A stretch of 64,000 bases of DNA from assembly GCA_964588795.1 (NCBI GenBank), contig CAZPQN010000009.1, positions 1-64,000 on the forward strand. The letters are read 5' to 3'. A model generated the notes under the pieces. It searched no databases and was not told the origin of the DNA. It worked only from the letters and a program-made list of their open reading frames with translations. Shown here piece after piece: positions 10,001-18,356 of this stretch (positions are counted from its first letter, which is position 1; each line of letters starts with the position of its first letter). The stretch is from CAZPQN01 sp964588795 (GTDB lineage: Bacteria; Fidelibacterota; UBA2242). The translations under genes were made by a program, and so were the position numbers.

Positions 10001-10764
10001 TTGTCCAGGCCAAAGTCGGCAAAGGTGCCGCGTCACGCAAGTTCGATCTGTTCACCCTGAACTCTTCCACCAGCTACAACTTCGCCGCGGATAGCCTGCG
10101 CTGGGCGCCGATCTCGACTAATTTCCGAACCCAAGTTACCAAAAAGATCGCCATCAATCTCAGCGCCCATCATGATCTGTATGCTTTCGAAAATAACCGC
10201 CGTGTCAACAAATGGCATCGGGTGGTCAAAGGCATTCCTCTGCCGCGCCTGACTTCCGTCAGTGCTTCGACCGGTTTTACCCTGAATGGTAAACGCTTCG
10301 GCACGCGCCTGCCTACTCCATCGCCGACCGGTGAATTGACCGACACCACCGAAACCGATCTGCTGAATCCTTCTTACAGCAACGCTCCCCGCACACCCGG
10401 CACCAGTTCCGGCGCGAGCGAGGGCGGTGAACTCTGGAGCGCCAGCTTCAGCCTGCGTTACAGCCAATCCAGCTACGATCCCGCCAAGGTCACCAAAACC
10501 TTCTGGATGTCAACCTCTCTGCGCTTGAATGTGACCAGTAAATGGCACGTCAGTCACAACGCCAGCTTCGACCTGATTACCAAGCGCCTGGTCAATCAGG
10601 ACTTCCGGGTCGAGCGCGACCTGCACTGCTGGGATCTGGCATTCAGCTGGACGCCATCGGGATTCGGCAAGCAGTACAGCCTGTTGATCAATGTCAAATC
10701 GCCCACCCTGCGCGACCTGAAGTATGAGGAACGCGGCGGACGGCGCCGGGGATTCGGTTTCTGA
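7066..10764 (+). CDS. lptD: LPS-assembly outer-membrane protein LptD (OstA-like)
   Basis: LptD inserts lipopolysaccharide into the outer leaflet, taking it from the LptA bridge. The 1232-residue product starts with a signal peptide (RLHALFVGLMLFAALGSAQA). It continues with OstA/LptA-like repeats (about residues 30-550, e.g. LTGNVLFEKGQLQLACELA, LEDGPRNVTAQRV). The C-terminal LptD barrel contains LPFGIFPNQGGRRHSGWLMP and many amphipathic strands. The protein is much longer than E. coli LptD (784 aa), as usual in FCB bacteria, where several LptA-like units are fused in front. The open frame extends to 6841, but ATG 7066 directly precedes the signal peptide, so I prefer it; no strong ribosome site is visible. 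It is followed 32 bp later by a trypsin-like lipoprotein gene. Confidence 0.85.
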   Translation: MKINRLHALFVGLMLFAALGSAQAQNQERLRLVRADKLEQFMRGNVPVKKLTGNVLFEKGQLQLACELAYWFEQEQRAEFLRKVVVTKEKKVLKADTLTFYNDRDLLVAHGQPVLTDDSLLIRAKNLSYLSKDEIAHARGAVYLEDGPRNVTAQRVTYFSREKKSIAREQAQINDAHRRTALAADSLIYFNDTGNIEAFLKPVLTRFDSSGAETFRIRAELISLNEKDGNFLAQEKVEIWREDFTAYARTLTYLDSLEIATLTENPRVVSDGQELTGKLMTLHFRDENLHTLRIDANARANAVGKAYLPADTTGKTRGDSVKTYDEITGKFMEIYFREGQADSVLVYGMATSQYNVLEDSLLKGLNEISGDTIRMKFRDRKLATIVVIGGTEGQFVPHATNRDLDTTVVYRAQRIDYFFDTKLTDLYQNAAIRAGDVELTAGKISVHWNENLLYANPLFPPPYDSGGTDLPTLYQTNREPFAGENMVYNLKTQRGRIIEGKTREQDGYYYGDNIAKVDKKVFYVSQGLYTTCDAPEPHFYFRSNQMKLIFKDKIIARPIVLYIHGIPLLGLPFGIFPNQGGRRHSGWLMPTYGDNKNTGGYIRGLGYFWAPSDYYDFRLTTDFYDKKGVIFEYRTRYALRYKFDGSIGGRYTNSFFADIPERKWTLDIQHHQPLSPTMRLNADGHFVSKNDDYYRRMGINRDTRLDQQLISNATLSKSWPGTPYAMSMNLNQTVNLQAKTLKAATPTRVGEKFTYISRALPNVSFTRSQKPLVPLKAYQERSRARWYNNIYFSTSSQLRNRQDIFYQSNDSLDWVENDIKKSAITHALAFNTSQKLLGFITLNQNANFDEGWVFEYDEPLRDSTGGFVIERGAIKSRTVSGFKARHTGSASLNAQTKVYGLFPLRVAGLQAVRHVMTPSVGLRYQPDFTKTIFGWNPGYVQSWTDSTGRIWTFDPLRSTMLGATPSGEQKSLTMGLSNIVQAKVGKGAASRKFDLFTLNSSTSYNFAADSLRWAPISTNFRTQVTKKIAINLSAHHDLYAFENNRRVNKWHRVVKGIPLPRLTSVSASTGFTLNGKRFGTRLPTPSPTGELTDTTETDLLNPSYSNAPRTPGTSSGASEGGELWSASFSLRYSQSSYDPAKVTKTFWMSTSLRLNVTSKWHVSHNASFDLITKRLVNQDFRVERDLHCWDLAFSWTPSGFGKQYSLLINVKSPTLRDLKYEERGGRRRGFGF

Positions 10765-10796
10765 TGCACCCGACCCAGCATCTAAAGGAGGAAAAT

Positions 10797-11864
10797 ATGC
10801 ATCCCACAGCCTCACGCTTTGTGCGCCTTTTTCCCGGGCTTTTCGGGCTTCTGGCCTGTTGCCTGCTTCTTTCCTGCGCCCGCAAGATTTACAACATCGC
10901 CCATCCGGCGCTCGCTGACGGCCGCTACGACACCGAGTTCCCCTACGGCGCCTGCTCCCGTGAAATCGCCACCGTCGGCAGCACCACGCACCTGCTGAAT
11001 TCGATTGCCTACTACAAAGCCTACCTATTACCCGAAAATGAACAGTGGAAACTGGGCGAAATCAATCGCACCGTCCTGGAAAAACGCACCACCAAAATAA
11101 TTTATTTCAACAATACCGCCTCCGGAACCGCCACCGTCATCCTGAGCGAACCGCACCGCATTGCCCTGATGACCTGTGCCCATATCGTGGATTTCCCCGA
11201 TACGATCGTCCGGTACAACCGCAACGAGCAGAACCAGCCTGTTTCAGTGCAGAGCATCGCCTTTAAGGAGAAACAAAATAATTATATCACCGATATTACG
11301 GAAGGCGGGGAAATGAGCATCCTGTATCTGAATCGCGAGGCGGATTTCGCCATCGTCGCGCGTGAATTTTCCGCTTTTATGACCAATTTAGCCCCGGTGT
11401 TCGACTTCCCGCGTGGCAAAGCCAGCGAACTTGACTGGGGCAATTATGTCTATCTCTTGGGTTTTCCCCGCGGCAACAAAATGGTCACCAGCGGGCTGGT
11501 CAGTCTCAGCGACCGCGAACGGAGCGGCGATTTTTTAGTCGATGCGCCTTTCAACCGCGGCTTCAGCGGTGGACTGGTACTGGCGATCCGCGACGGCGTG
11601 CCACACTTTGAACTGGTCGGCATGGCGAAGTCCGCCGCCGCCGAGTACGAATACGTCATTCGCCCGCCGGATAACATCAATTTCGACCGCTTCGATGAAC
11701 GCACTCCCTACCGCGGCGAACTGTTCGTGGACTACAAAGCCAACATCCAGTACGGTGTCACCAATGTCACCGCGCTCGAAACCATCATCCGCCTGCTCCG
11801 GCAGAACGAAAAAACATTCCTCGGCCGCGGCTACGACTTCAGGAAATTCTACGGAGAAAAGTGA
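10797..11864 (+). CDS. Trypsin-like serine protease lipoprotein
   Basis: Probable exported lipoprotein: signal segment LFGLLACCLLLSC with lipobox cysteine, then a chymotrypsin/trypsin-like fold. The triad can be read as His in LMTCAHIVDF, Asp in ADFAIVARE and Ser in the canonical GFSGGLVLAI. Start at ATG 10797 is fixed by AAAGGAGGAAAAT immediately upstream; the longer frame from 10764 overlaps the lptD stop. It follows lptD so closely that co-transcription is likely, which makes a role in outer-membrane or periplasmic quality control a fair guess. It lacks a visible PDZ domain, so it is not DegP/HtrA. Confidence 0.7.
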   Translation: MHPTASRFVRLFPGLFGLLACCLLLSCARKIYNIAHPALADGRYDTEFPYGACSREIATVGSTTHLLNSIAYYKAYLLPENEQWKLGEINRTVLEKRTTKIIYFNNTASGTATVILSEPHRIALMTCAHIVDFPDTIVRYNRNEQNQPVSVQSIAFKEKQNNYITDITEGGEMSILYLNREADFAIVAREFSAFMTNLAPVFDFPRGKASELDWGNYVYLLGFPRGNKMVTSGLVSLSDRERSGDFLVDAPFNRGFSGGLVLAIRDGVPHFELVGMAKSAAAEYEYVIRPPDNINFDRFDERTPYRGELFVDYKANIQYGVTNVTALETIIRLLRQNEKTFLGRGYDFRKFYGEK

Positions 11865-12153
11865 TCTTTTTCTGATCAACCAGGTGAATTATCCTCAGCA
11901 TAATTTCTAGTATTGTACTCAAGTCCCCTTGATTCAACCCCACAATTCAGCCTAGCCTTCCGGCATTTAATAATCCCGTACCGCTTTAGCGGTTTACAGA
12001 TCATAAAATCCTGCTCCATCGTCTAGCTTCCGTTCTCCATTCCTTCCCTTACCGTTTTTCTTGGAAGTCTGTGGAGAAAAAAATAAATTCCTGTTCGATT
12101 TTTCACAGTGAGGAATAAACCAATCTCAAACAATTCAATCAAGGAGTATCACC
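11865..12153. other. Intergenic region upstream of gapA
   Basis: Non-coding, AT-richer than its surroundings. It contains a short perfect inverted repeat ACCGC-TTTA-GCGGT (11980-11993) that could be an operator. A good ribosome site (AAGGAG) stands before gapA at about 12141-12146. No convincing -35/-10 pair, RNA gene or terminator was identified by eye. Confidence 0.4.
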
Positions 12154-13158
12154 ATGGCTATCAAAGTTGCAATTAATGGTTTCGGGCGCATCGGCCGTCT
12201 CGTGCTGAAAGCCGCCTACAAGAATCCGGAACTCGATATCGTGGCGATCAACGATCTGACCGATGCCAAGACGTTGGCGCACCTGCTGAAATACGATTCC
12301 GTGCATGGCAAATTCCCCGGTGAAGTCAAGGCCGAGGAAACGGCTATCGTCGTCGAAGGCAAGAAGATCCCGGTTTACGCTCAGAAGGATCCGACGCAGT
12401 TGCCCTGGAAAGACTTAGGCGTGGACATCGTCGTCGAAGCGACCGGCAAGTTCCGCAATCGCGACGGTATGACCAAACACCTCACCGCCGGCGCCAAGAA
12501 AGTCGTGCTGACGGTGCCTGCCGACAGCAAGGAAGACGTGGATGTCACGATTGTTCCCGGCGTCAATGATGCCATGCTTACCAAAGATGCCAAACTGGTT
12601 TCCAATGCCTCCTGCACCACCAACTGCCTGGCGCCAATCGCCAAGGTTTTGCATGACAATTTCGGCATCAAGCGCGGTCTGATGAACACCATTCACAGCT
12701 ACACCAACGACCAGGTTATTCTGGATTTTCCGCATAAAGACTTACGCCGGGCCCGCGCCGCCGCCATGTCCATCATTCCGACCAAAACCGGCGCCGCCAA
12801 AGCCATCGGTTTAGTCATTCCCGCCCTTGACAAAAAGCTGGACGGTTTTGCGATGCGCGTGCCGACTCCGGACGGCTCCGTCGTGGATCTGACCTGCGAG
12901 CTGGAAAAACCCGCCACCAAGGACGAAATCAATGCCGCCATGCAAGCCGCCGCCAATGGTCCGATGAAAGGCGTCCTCGAATATTGCACCGACCCGATCG
13001 TCAGTACCGACATCATTGGCAACCCGCATTCCTCGATTTTCGACGTCGGCATGACCAAGGTCATCGGCGATACCTTTGTCAAGATCGTCTCCTGGTACGA
13101 TAACGAGTGGGGTTACAGCTGCCGCGTCGTGGACACCATCCTCAAGATGGGCAAATAA
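12154..13158 (+). CDS. gapA: Glyceraldehyde-3-phosphate dehydrogenase, type I
   Basis: Phosphorylating, NAD(P)-dependent GAPDH of glycolysis and gluconeogenesis, 334 residues (standard length). The Rossmann start INGFGRIGRLVLKAA and the active-site SNASCTTNCLAP with catalytic Cys are intact, as are WYDNEWGYS and the TGAAKAIGLVIPAL segment. ATG is preceded by AAGGAG with an eight-base spacer. A GH57 glucanotransferase gene starts only 7 bp after the stop, so glycogen/maltodextrin handling and glycolysis appear co-expressed. Confidence 0.97.
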   Translation: MAIKVAINGFGRIGRLVLKAAYKNPELDIVAINDLTDAKTLAHLLKYDSVHGKFPGEVKAEETAIVVEGKKIPVYAQKDPTQLPWKDLGVDIVVEATGKFRNRDGMTKHLTAGAKKVVLTVPADSKEDVDVTIVPGVNDAMLTKDAKLVSNASCTTNCLAPIAKVLHDNFGIKRGLMNTIHSYTNDQVILDFPHKDLRRARAAAMSIIPTKTGAAKAIGLVIPALDKKLDGFAMRVPTPDGSVVDLTCELEKPATKDEINAAMQAAANGPMKGVLEYCTDPIVSTDIIGNPHSSIFDVGMTKVIGDTFVKIVSWYDNEWGYSCRVVDTILKMGK

Positions 13159-13165
13159 ACGCGAC

Positions 13166-15286
13166 GTGAAATCCGTCAACTTCATATTCGGGATTCACAA
13201 TCATCAGCCGGTAGGCAACTTCGACTTCGTACTCGAGGATGCCTACCGGCAAAGCTATCTGCCCTTTATGGAAATCATCGCGGAATTTCCCCGCGTCGCC
13301 ATCACCTTCCACTTCAGTGGCTGTCTGCTGGAATGGCTGGAAGCCCATCATCCTGAATATCTCGACCAGATCGCCCAACTCGTCGCCCGGGGCAATGTCG
13401 AAATCATTTCCGGCGGCTTTTTCGAACCGGTTCTGGCCATGATCCCCGACGACGATAAGGTCGGACAGATCCGCATGCTGAATGATTATATCAAGCGGCG
13501 TTTCCATTATGAGGCCACGGGGCTCTGGCTAACCGAACGCGTCTGGGAACCGCATTTAGCCAAACCCATTGCCGAAGCCGGCATCAAATACATCACCGTG
13601 GACGACTACCACTTCCTCAGCAATGGCAAATCTGCCGAGGAACTCACTGGTTACTTTCTGACGGAAGAGCAGGGGCAGACGCTGGGAATTTTTCCCATCA
13701 GCCAGAAACTGCGCTACGCCATTCCCTTTCAGGAGCCGCAGGTCACGCTCGACCACCTGGCGCAATATGCTACCGACAACGGCGGGAATTGCATCGTTAT
13801 GGCGGATGACGGCGAGAAATTCGGCGTCTGGCCCGGCACTCATGAACAGGTTTTCAAAGCCGGCTGGCTCAGAAAATTCCTCCAGGCCCTCGATGCGAAT
13901 CGCGATTGGATTCACACTATGACCTTCGCCGATTGGTACCAGCACCAGCCACCCAAAGGGCGCATCTACCTGCCCACCGCTTCCTATTTCGAGATGAGCG
14001 AGTGGGCTTTGCCGTGGGCGGCGGGGGAAAAATTCAGTGACCTGATCCATGAATTCGAGCATAAAAACCGTATCGACGAGGTGCGTCCATTCCTCAAGGG
14101 TGGCATCTGGCGCAATTTCCTTTTCAAATATGACGAGGGCAACTGGATGCAGAAAAAAATGCTCCGGCTGTCCCTGCGTCGCCGGCAACTCGCCTCCGGG
14201 CCATTGTCCGCCCACCAGAAAAAAATGCTCGACGACGCCCGCCAGCATCTCTGGCGCGGCACCTGCAATTGCGCCTACTGGCATGGTATTTTCGGCGGGC
14301 TGTATCTGCCGCACCTGCGCCAGGCAATCTATCAGGAACTGCTCAAATGCGAAGCCCTGCTGAACAAGATCGAAAATCGCAGCGCCTTTCACTCCGTGGT
14401 CGGTGACTGCGACGCCGACGGCGAAAACGAAATCCTCATTGATTACGGCAATCTGCATGCCGCCTTCGCCCCGCATCGCGGCGGATGCATGCAGGAGCTC
14501 TCGCTGATGGATAAATCCTTCAACCTGCTCAATACCATCAAACGCTATCGCGAATCCTACCACCGCAAGGTCTTTTTGGCCGACAAAGAGGAAAATTCCC
14601 CGACCAGCGGCAGTATTCACGACCTGGTATTGGCCAAGGAAAAGGGTTTGGAAAAGTACCTCAAGTACGATCAGTACCCGCGCAAGAATCTGCTCGATCA
14701 TTTTATCCACCATTCCGTCTCACTCGAAAAGTTCCGCGACGGCGAATACTTCGAGGACAGCGACTTCATCTTCGGCAAATTCGATTTCGCCGTTGACGCC
14801 AAAACCCGTACCGTGACGCTGACCAAAACCGGCGGCGTCAACTGGCAGAAATTCAAGCTCCAGAAGGCGATCACCTTCGAGAAAAACGCCTTGAAAATCG
14901 TCTACCACCTCACCAGTCTCAGCGAGCGCGAGAACATCTTCCGCTTCGGGCCGGAGTTCAATTTCGCCCTGCTGGGTGGCAATTCCCCCGACCGCTACTA
15001 CATCGCCGACGGACAGAAAATAGCCCAGCCGGCACTCAACAGCCAGGGTATTCAAACCGGCATCGAGGCACTGGGCGTAGTCAATGAATGGGACAAATTC
15101 CAGGCAGAGGTTCGGGCCCCGCAGGCGGTCGAATTCTGGCACTTCCCTGTCGAGACCGTCTCACTCTCCGAAGCCGGCTTCGAGCGTGTTTACCAGAGCT
15201 CGGTCATCATCCCGTGGTTCGATGTTAAAATTCAACCCGGGGCGACGATCGTGGCCGAACTGGAATTAAAAATCACGAACCTTTAA
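13166..15286 (+). CDS. GH57 family 4-alpha-glucanotransferase / alpha-amylase
   Basis: Glycoside hydrolase family 57 enzyme of 706 residues, most like 4-alpha-glucanotransferases that rearrange maltodextrins and glycogen. The N-terminal IFGIHNHQPVGNFD carries the family HxH motif. WLTERVWEPHLAKP holds the probable nucleophile Glu, and VMADDGEKFGVWP the probable acid/base Asp. The C-terminal half matches the DUF1925/DUF1926 beta domains of the subfamily. There is no signal peptide, so it acts in the cytoplasm. The GTG at 13166, just before the conserved start, is preferred over the frame beginning inside gapA at 13076, although no clear ribosome site is visible; translational coupling to gapA is plausible. 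Confidence 0.88.
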   Translation: MKSVNFIFGIHNHQPVGNFDFVLEDAYRQSYLPFMEIIAEFPRVAITFHFSGCLLEWLEAHHPEYLDQIAQLVARGNVEIISGGFFEPVLAMIPDDDKVGQIRMLNDYIKRRFHYEATGLWLTERVWEPHLAKPIAEAGIKYITVDDYHFLSNGKSAEELTGYFLTEEQGQTLGIFPISQKLRYAIPFQEPQVTLDHLAQYATDNGGNCIVMADDGEKFGVWPGTHEQVFKAGWLRKFLQALDANRDWIHTMTFADWYQHQPPKGRIYLPTASYFEMSEWALPWAAGEKFSDLIHEFEHKNRIDEVRPFLKGGIWRNFLFKYDEGNWMQKKMLRLSLRRRQLASGPLSAHQKKMLDDARQHLWRGTCNCAYWHGIFGGLYLPHLRQAIYQELLKCEALLNKIENRSAFHSVVGDCDADGENEILIDYGNLHAAFAPHRGGCMQELSLMDKSFNLLNTIKRYRESYHRKVFLADKEENSPTSGSIHDLVLAKEKGLEKYLKYDQYPRKNLLDHFIHHSVSLEKFRDGEYFEDSDFIFGKFDFAVDAKTRTVTLTKTGGVNWQKFKLQKAITFEKNALKIVYHLTSLSERENIFRFGPEFNFALLGGNSPDRYYIADGQKIAQPALNSQGIQTGIEALGVVNEWDKFQAEVRAPQAVEFWHFPVETVSLSEAGFERVYQSSVIIPWFDVKIQPGATIVAELELKITNL

Positions 15287-15307
15287 TCCTGCTTTAGTTA
15301 CCACATC

Positions 15308-15335
15308 CCCGCCCAGTCACTACGGCGGGCTTATT
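15308..15335 (+). terminator. Possible weak intrinsic terminator after the GH57 gene
   Basis: CCCGCC (15308-15313) pairs with GGCGGG (15324-15329) around a 10-base loop and is followed by CTTATTT. It sits between convergent genes. The stem is short and the T tract interrupted, so this is tentative. Confidence 0.35.
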
Positions 15336-15346
15336 TGCCCGGGCGC

Positions 15347-18337
15347 TCAAACGTTATTAGCGGACAGGAGGCGTTCCTCTTGTACAAGAAGCGTTTCGAT
15401 CAGAGTGCTGTTGCTCTGGAGGGTATTCTGCAAAATCCTGCACAGGTGTTTCCCATCGGTTATCGGTTGTTCCAGAGCTTTAGTCAGCGGTTTGACGATT
15501 TGCGAGAGGTGCTCGATCTGCAACTGGTCGGTATTGGAAACCATGAGCCGGTACAGATCGCGGGCATGCTTCAGCAGGTGGTAGCCTTCCGTCAGCTGTC
15601 GCAGGTTTGCCTTTTGCTCCGGCAGAAGCCGGCAGATATTTGCGATCAGTTCGCCAGAGATAGGAGCGCTAATCGCGAGGCGGGCTTTCAAAATAAATAG
15701 GCAATTTTCATAGTCGCGCAAACCGCCGGGGCTCTCTTTCAGGTCCAAGACATCCGGCGCAAAGGTCGCCTGACGACGCAGGCGGATGTCCCTGATCAGG
15801 GCGGCGATGAATTGCTCCCGCCGGGCAAAAATATAGGGTTCGACAATTTCGCGCAGGAAGCTTTCCTGAAAGTGGAGACTGCACACCACCGGGCGAGCAC
15901 CGAGCAGTTGCGACTGGTCAATGTACAGGTTTTCATCGGGAGCGGCAAACAGATTGCGCAGAGCGGTGAAGGTTGTAACGTAATACCGGAAGCGATCGGC
16001 AAACCGGTACTGCGGTATTATCGAGCGGCGGATGATGCGCTCGTTCATTTTTTGAATAACCCGATTGCTGAAGGCATGCATGCTTTTATCATCGCTGTTC
16101 AGTAAAATGATCAGGTCGTAATCGTCATCAAAAGCCTGACCGCGGGCATGTCCGCCGGCAACAAACAACGCGAGCAGGTCACGGGTCGCGGCGGTGAAAT
16201 TCATGGCGCGGGCGACTTCCTCGCGGCAGAGTTCGAACAGCACCTGCAGGTAGTTGTCGGAGAAAGTCGTGAACTCGCGGCTGACCTTGGCAAAGGGGGC
16301 GCCGTTGATCAGACTGATGCCGTGGCGCACATATTCGAAATCGTAATAGTCGCCGAGGCGTTCCGTTTTCTCTTCCAGGGAATCGAAATTATCAATGTTA
16401 TGAAAAAGTCCTTCGGCCAGCTGACTGAGTTTCAGTTGATTGCTCAGGGAGGTCAAGTAATCCGCATAGGTATTGAAGACCCGCTGGACGAAACGTTTGA
16501 AATAATAACTGCTGTCGCGGTACAGGCGGCAGAGCAGAATCGTGGTATTCTTGAGGATCTCAATTTCCGGTTTCCAGGCGGGTTGTTCGAATATGGAAAT
16601 GATGTTTTCCAGTAATTCCACCGATAGCAGTGCTAAAAAATTATTCAGGGTTTGCGGCGCGAATCGCAGAATCTGGCTGATGCGCGTAACCGTTTCGAGC
16701 GTGCTCTCAAGCCCTTGGACGAATTCCCGGATGAATCCCCGGTAAAAATCGGTCTCCGTGATCTGCGGGCGACGGTGAGCGAGAATCGTGAACAGGGTGA
16801 TCAATGAATATGGTGAACCGACACCCCAGCGGACGAAGGTTTTAATCAGGGCGGTCTGTTTGTCAGACGGCAGGCGGTTGAAGTCCTCGACAAAGCGCCG
16901 CAGAAGCACCTGGTTGGGATTGTTCAGGCTGTTCAGCAGATCATCCCAGAATCGCACTCCCTGGAAAAACCGACTGGTCCTGATAAAATCCATGGGTACG
17001 TTGAGTGCCGTAACCGGTTGCGCTTCGCGGGTATTAAAATGCGTGATGGGATGAAAAACAGAAATCGCCGCCAGATGCTCGGTGCTATCCAGCAATAGTG
17101 TTTCGATTCCCTGGCGCGCCAGCTGATGATGATCGTAATAATTGGTCAGCATCTGGGTGACGGCATCGGCATAACTCTTATCAGCGTAGCCCAAAGCCTG
17201 CGCCACCGGTCGGAGATTCGCCCGTACTCCGGGATTATCCAAATGAACTTCCTCTTCCTGGACGACCATCATCTGGTACAGAAAACGGAACGACTCCAAA
17301 AAGGTCAGGGCTTTGAATATCTGATGATAACTTTCTAAGCTGGCGCCATTGCTCTGGAGTAAAACGTCCAGCACCTCCAGCGAAGTGTTGCCCGCGAGCC
17401 CTTTCCAGGTTTTGAGCGCAAACAAGATCGCTTTCAGCATCCGCAGTCCGTCGCGCTTGGGATTCAGGATATTTTCCAGCGGCTCCTTGTACATTAGATC
17501 GCGTATCTCACCCAATAGTCCGCGTAAAAAGCCCTCATGATAACGGTTGTCCTGGCCGTGGCGATAATAATAGCGGCTAAGAATTTCGTTCCGGAAATCA
17601 GCGAACAGGTTGACGTCGCCGAGAATCGGAACGGCGTTGACCATTTCGCTCAAGATGACGAAATCCCCGATCTCATCGTCCAGCAGGGCATGATAATCCG
17701 CCACGGAAGCCGAATAACCGCTGGTGCCGACATGCTCAGAAAGATGGAAATGCAGGGCGCAGGCGTACTTGAGCATCTCGGTATTCAGTGCGCCGAATGC
17801 AGTCGTCAGCATCATACGCTGCGCCTCGCCGGTGTCTATGATGCCGAGGTCAATATCGTCCTGATCCACCCGCGTGCCGACCCCGCATACGACGAATCCA
17901 GGGCGGGTTTCGCCGGACAGAAACAGGTTCAGCAGGGTCTGCATATAAGCGGCCGTGAGCCGGCGAAAATCGTTGCCGGTGCGCATCAGGAAGGTCCGCA
18001 AGCCCTGATAGCGGTCCAAGCCGGTGCTCATTTTCATCTGCAGGACATCGAGGGCTTTGATATCCAGCAGTAAAAACTGCAGACCGTAGTAGCAACCTAA
18101 TAGTTCCTGACGCAGTCCCGCTTCGGGAATTATTTCGACAATCACCTGCATTTCCCGGCGCGGTTGGGGCGCCAACCGCAATAGATGCACCTGATCCACC
18201 AGCCCGCGTTCATCAAGCAGATTAATCAGGTCATCAAAACGCTGACGGATATTGAAGATGTATTTGCTGAAATGGTTGCCTAACTCCGCCGCTCTGGCGA
18301 GCAGGTCATTCAGCGAGTAGTGAATGGCGGATTTCAC
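15347..18337 (-). CDS. Large protein with two GlnD/GlnE-like nucleotidyltransferase modules
   Basis: A 996-residue protein not matching a standard named enzyme. Residues about 149-170 (VVCGVGTRVDQDDIDLGIID) and about 725-745 (FVAGGHARGQAFDDDYDLII) each look like the G-[GS/GH]-x-D-x-D core of a pol-beta nucleotidyltransferase. After the second core, DLKESPGGLRDYEN (about 865-878) matches the helical signature that follows the catalytic domain in GlnD (PII uridylyltransferase). The two-module layout and size recall GlnE (glutamine-synthetase adenylyltransferase/deadenylylase), but the motifs are closer to GlnD/DUF294. No HD or ACT domain is visible. The first core is degenerate and may be inactive. 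The gene begins 19 bp after korC on the same strand, so it is probably the last gene of the korDABC operon. A regulator that nucleotidylates a protein partner in carbon/nitrogen control is the inference; the substrate is unknown. Confidence 0.6.
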   Translation of the reverse strand: MKSAIHYSLNDLLARAAELGNHFSKYIFNIRQRFDDLINLLDERGLVDQVHLLRLAPQPRREMQVIVEIIPEAGLRQELLGCYYGLQFLLLDIKALDVLQMKMSTGLDRYQGLRTFLMRTGNDFRRLTAAYMQTLLNLFLSGETRPGFVVCGVGTRVDQDDIDLGIIDTGEAQRMMLTTAFGALNTEMLKYACALHFHLSEHVGTSGYSASVADYHALLDDEIGDFVILSEMVNAVPILGDVNLFADFRNEILSRYYYRHGQDNRYHEGFLRGLLGEIRDLMYKEPLENILNPKRDGLRMLKAILFALKTWKGLAGNTSLEVLDVLLQSNGASLESYHQIFKALTFLESFRFLYQMMVVQEEEVHLDNPGVRANLRPVAQALGYADKSYADAVTQMLTNYYDHHQLARQGIETLLLDSTEHLAAISVFHPITHFNTREAQPVTALNVPMDFIRTSRFFQGVRFWDDLLNSLNNPNQVLLRRFVEDFNRLPSDKQTALIKTFVRWGVGSPYSLITLFTILAHRRPQITETDFYRGFIREFVQGLESTLETVTRISQILRFAPQTLNNFLALLSVELLENIISIFEQPAWKPEIEILKNTTILLCRLYRDSSYYFKRFVQRVFNTYADYLTSLSNQLKLSQLAEGLFHNIDNFDSLEEKTERLGDYYDFEYVRHGISLINGAPFAKVSREFTTFSDNYLQVLFELCREEVARAMNFTAATRDLLALFVAGGHARGQAFDDDYDLIILLNSDDKSMHAFSNRVIQKMNERIIRRSIIPQYRFADRFRYYVTTFTALRNLFAAPDENLYIDQSQLLGARPVVCSLHFQESFLREIVEPYIFARREQFIAALIRDIRLRRQATFAPDVLDLKESPGGLRDYENCLFILKARLAISAPISGELIANICRLLPEQKANLRQLTEGYHLLKHARDLYRLMVSNTDQLQIEHLSQIVKPLTKALEQPITDGKHLCRILQNTLQSNSTLIETLLVQEERLLSANNV

Positions 18338-18356
18338 GGGATGAGCGAGGAGCGTC

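Noticed and set aside
13556..14713. 385-codon open frame antisense to the GH57 gene
   Set aside because: It lies wholly opposite a well-supported enzyme, has low-complexity composition and no ribosome site or family motif; it is a shadow frame from codon bias.
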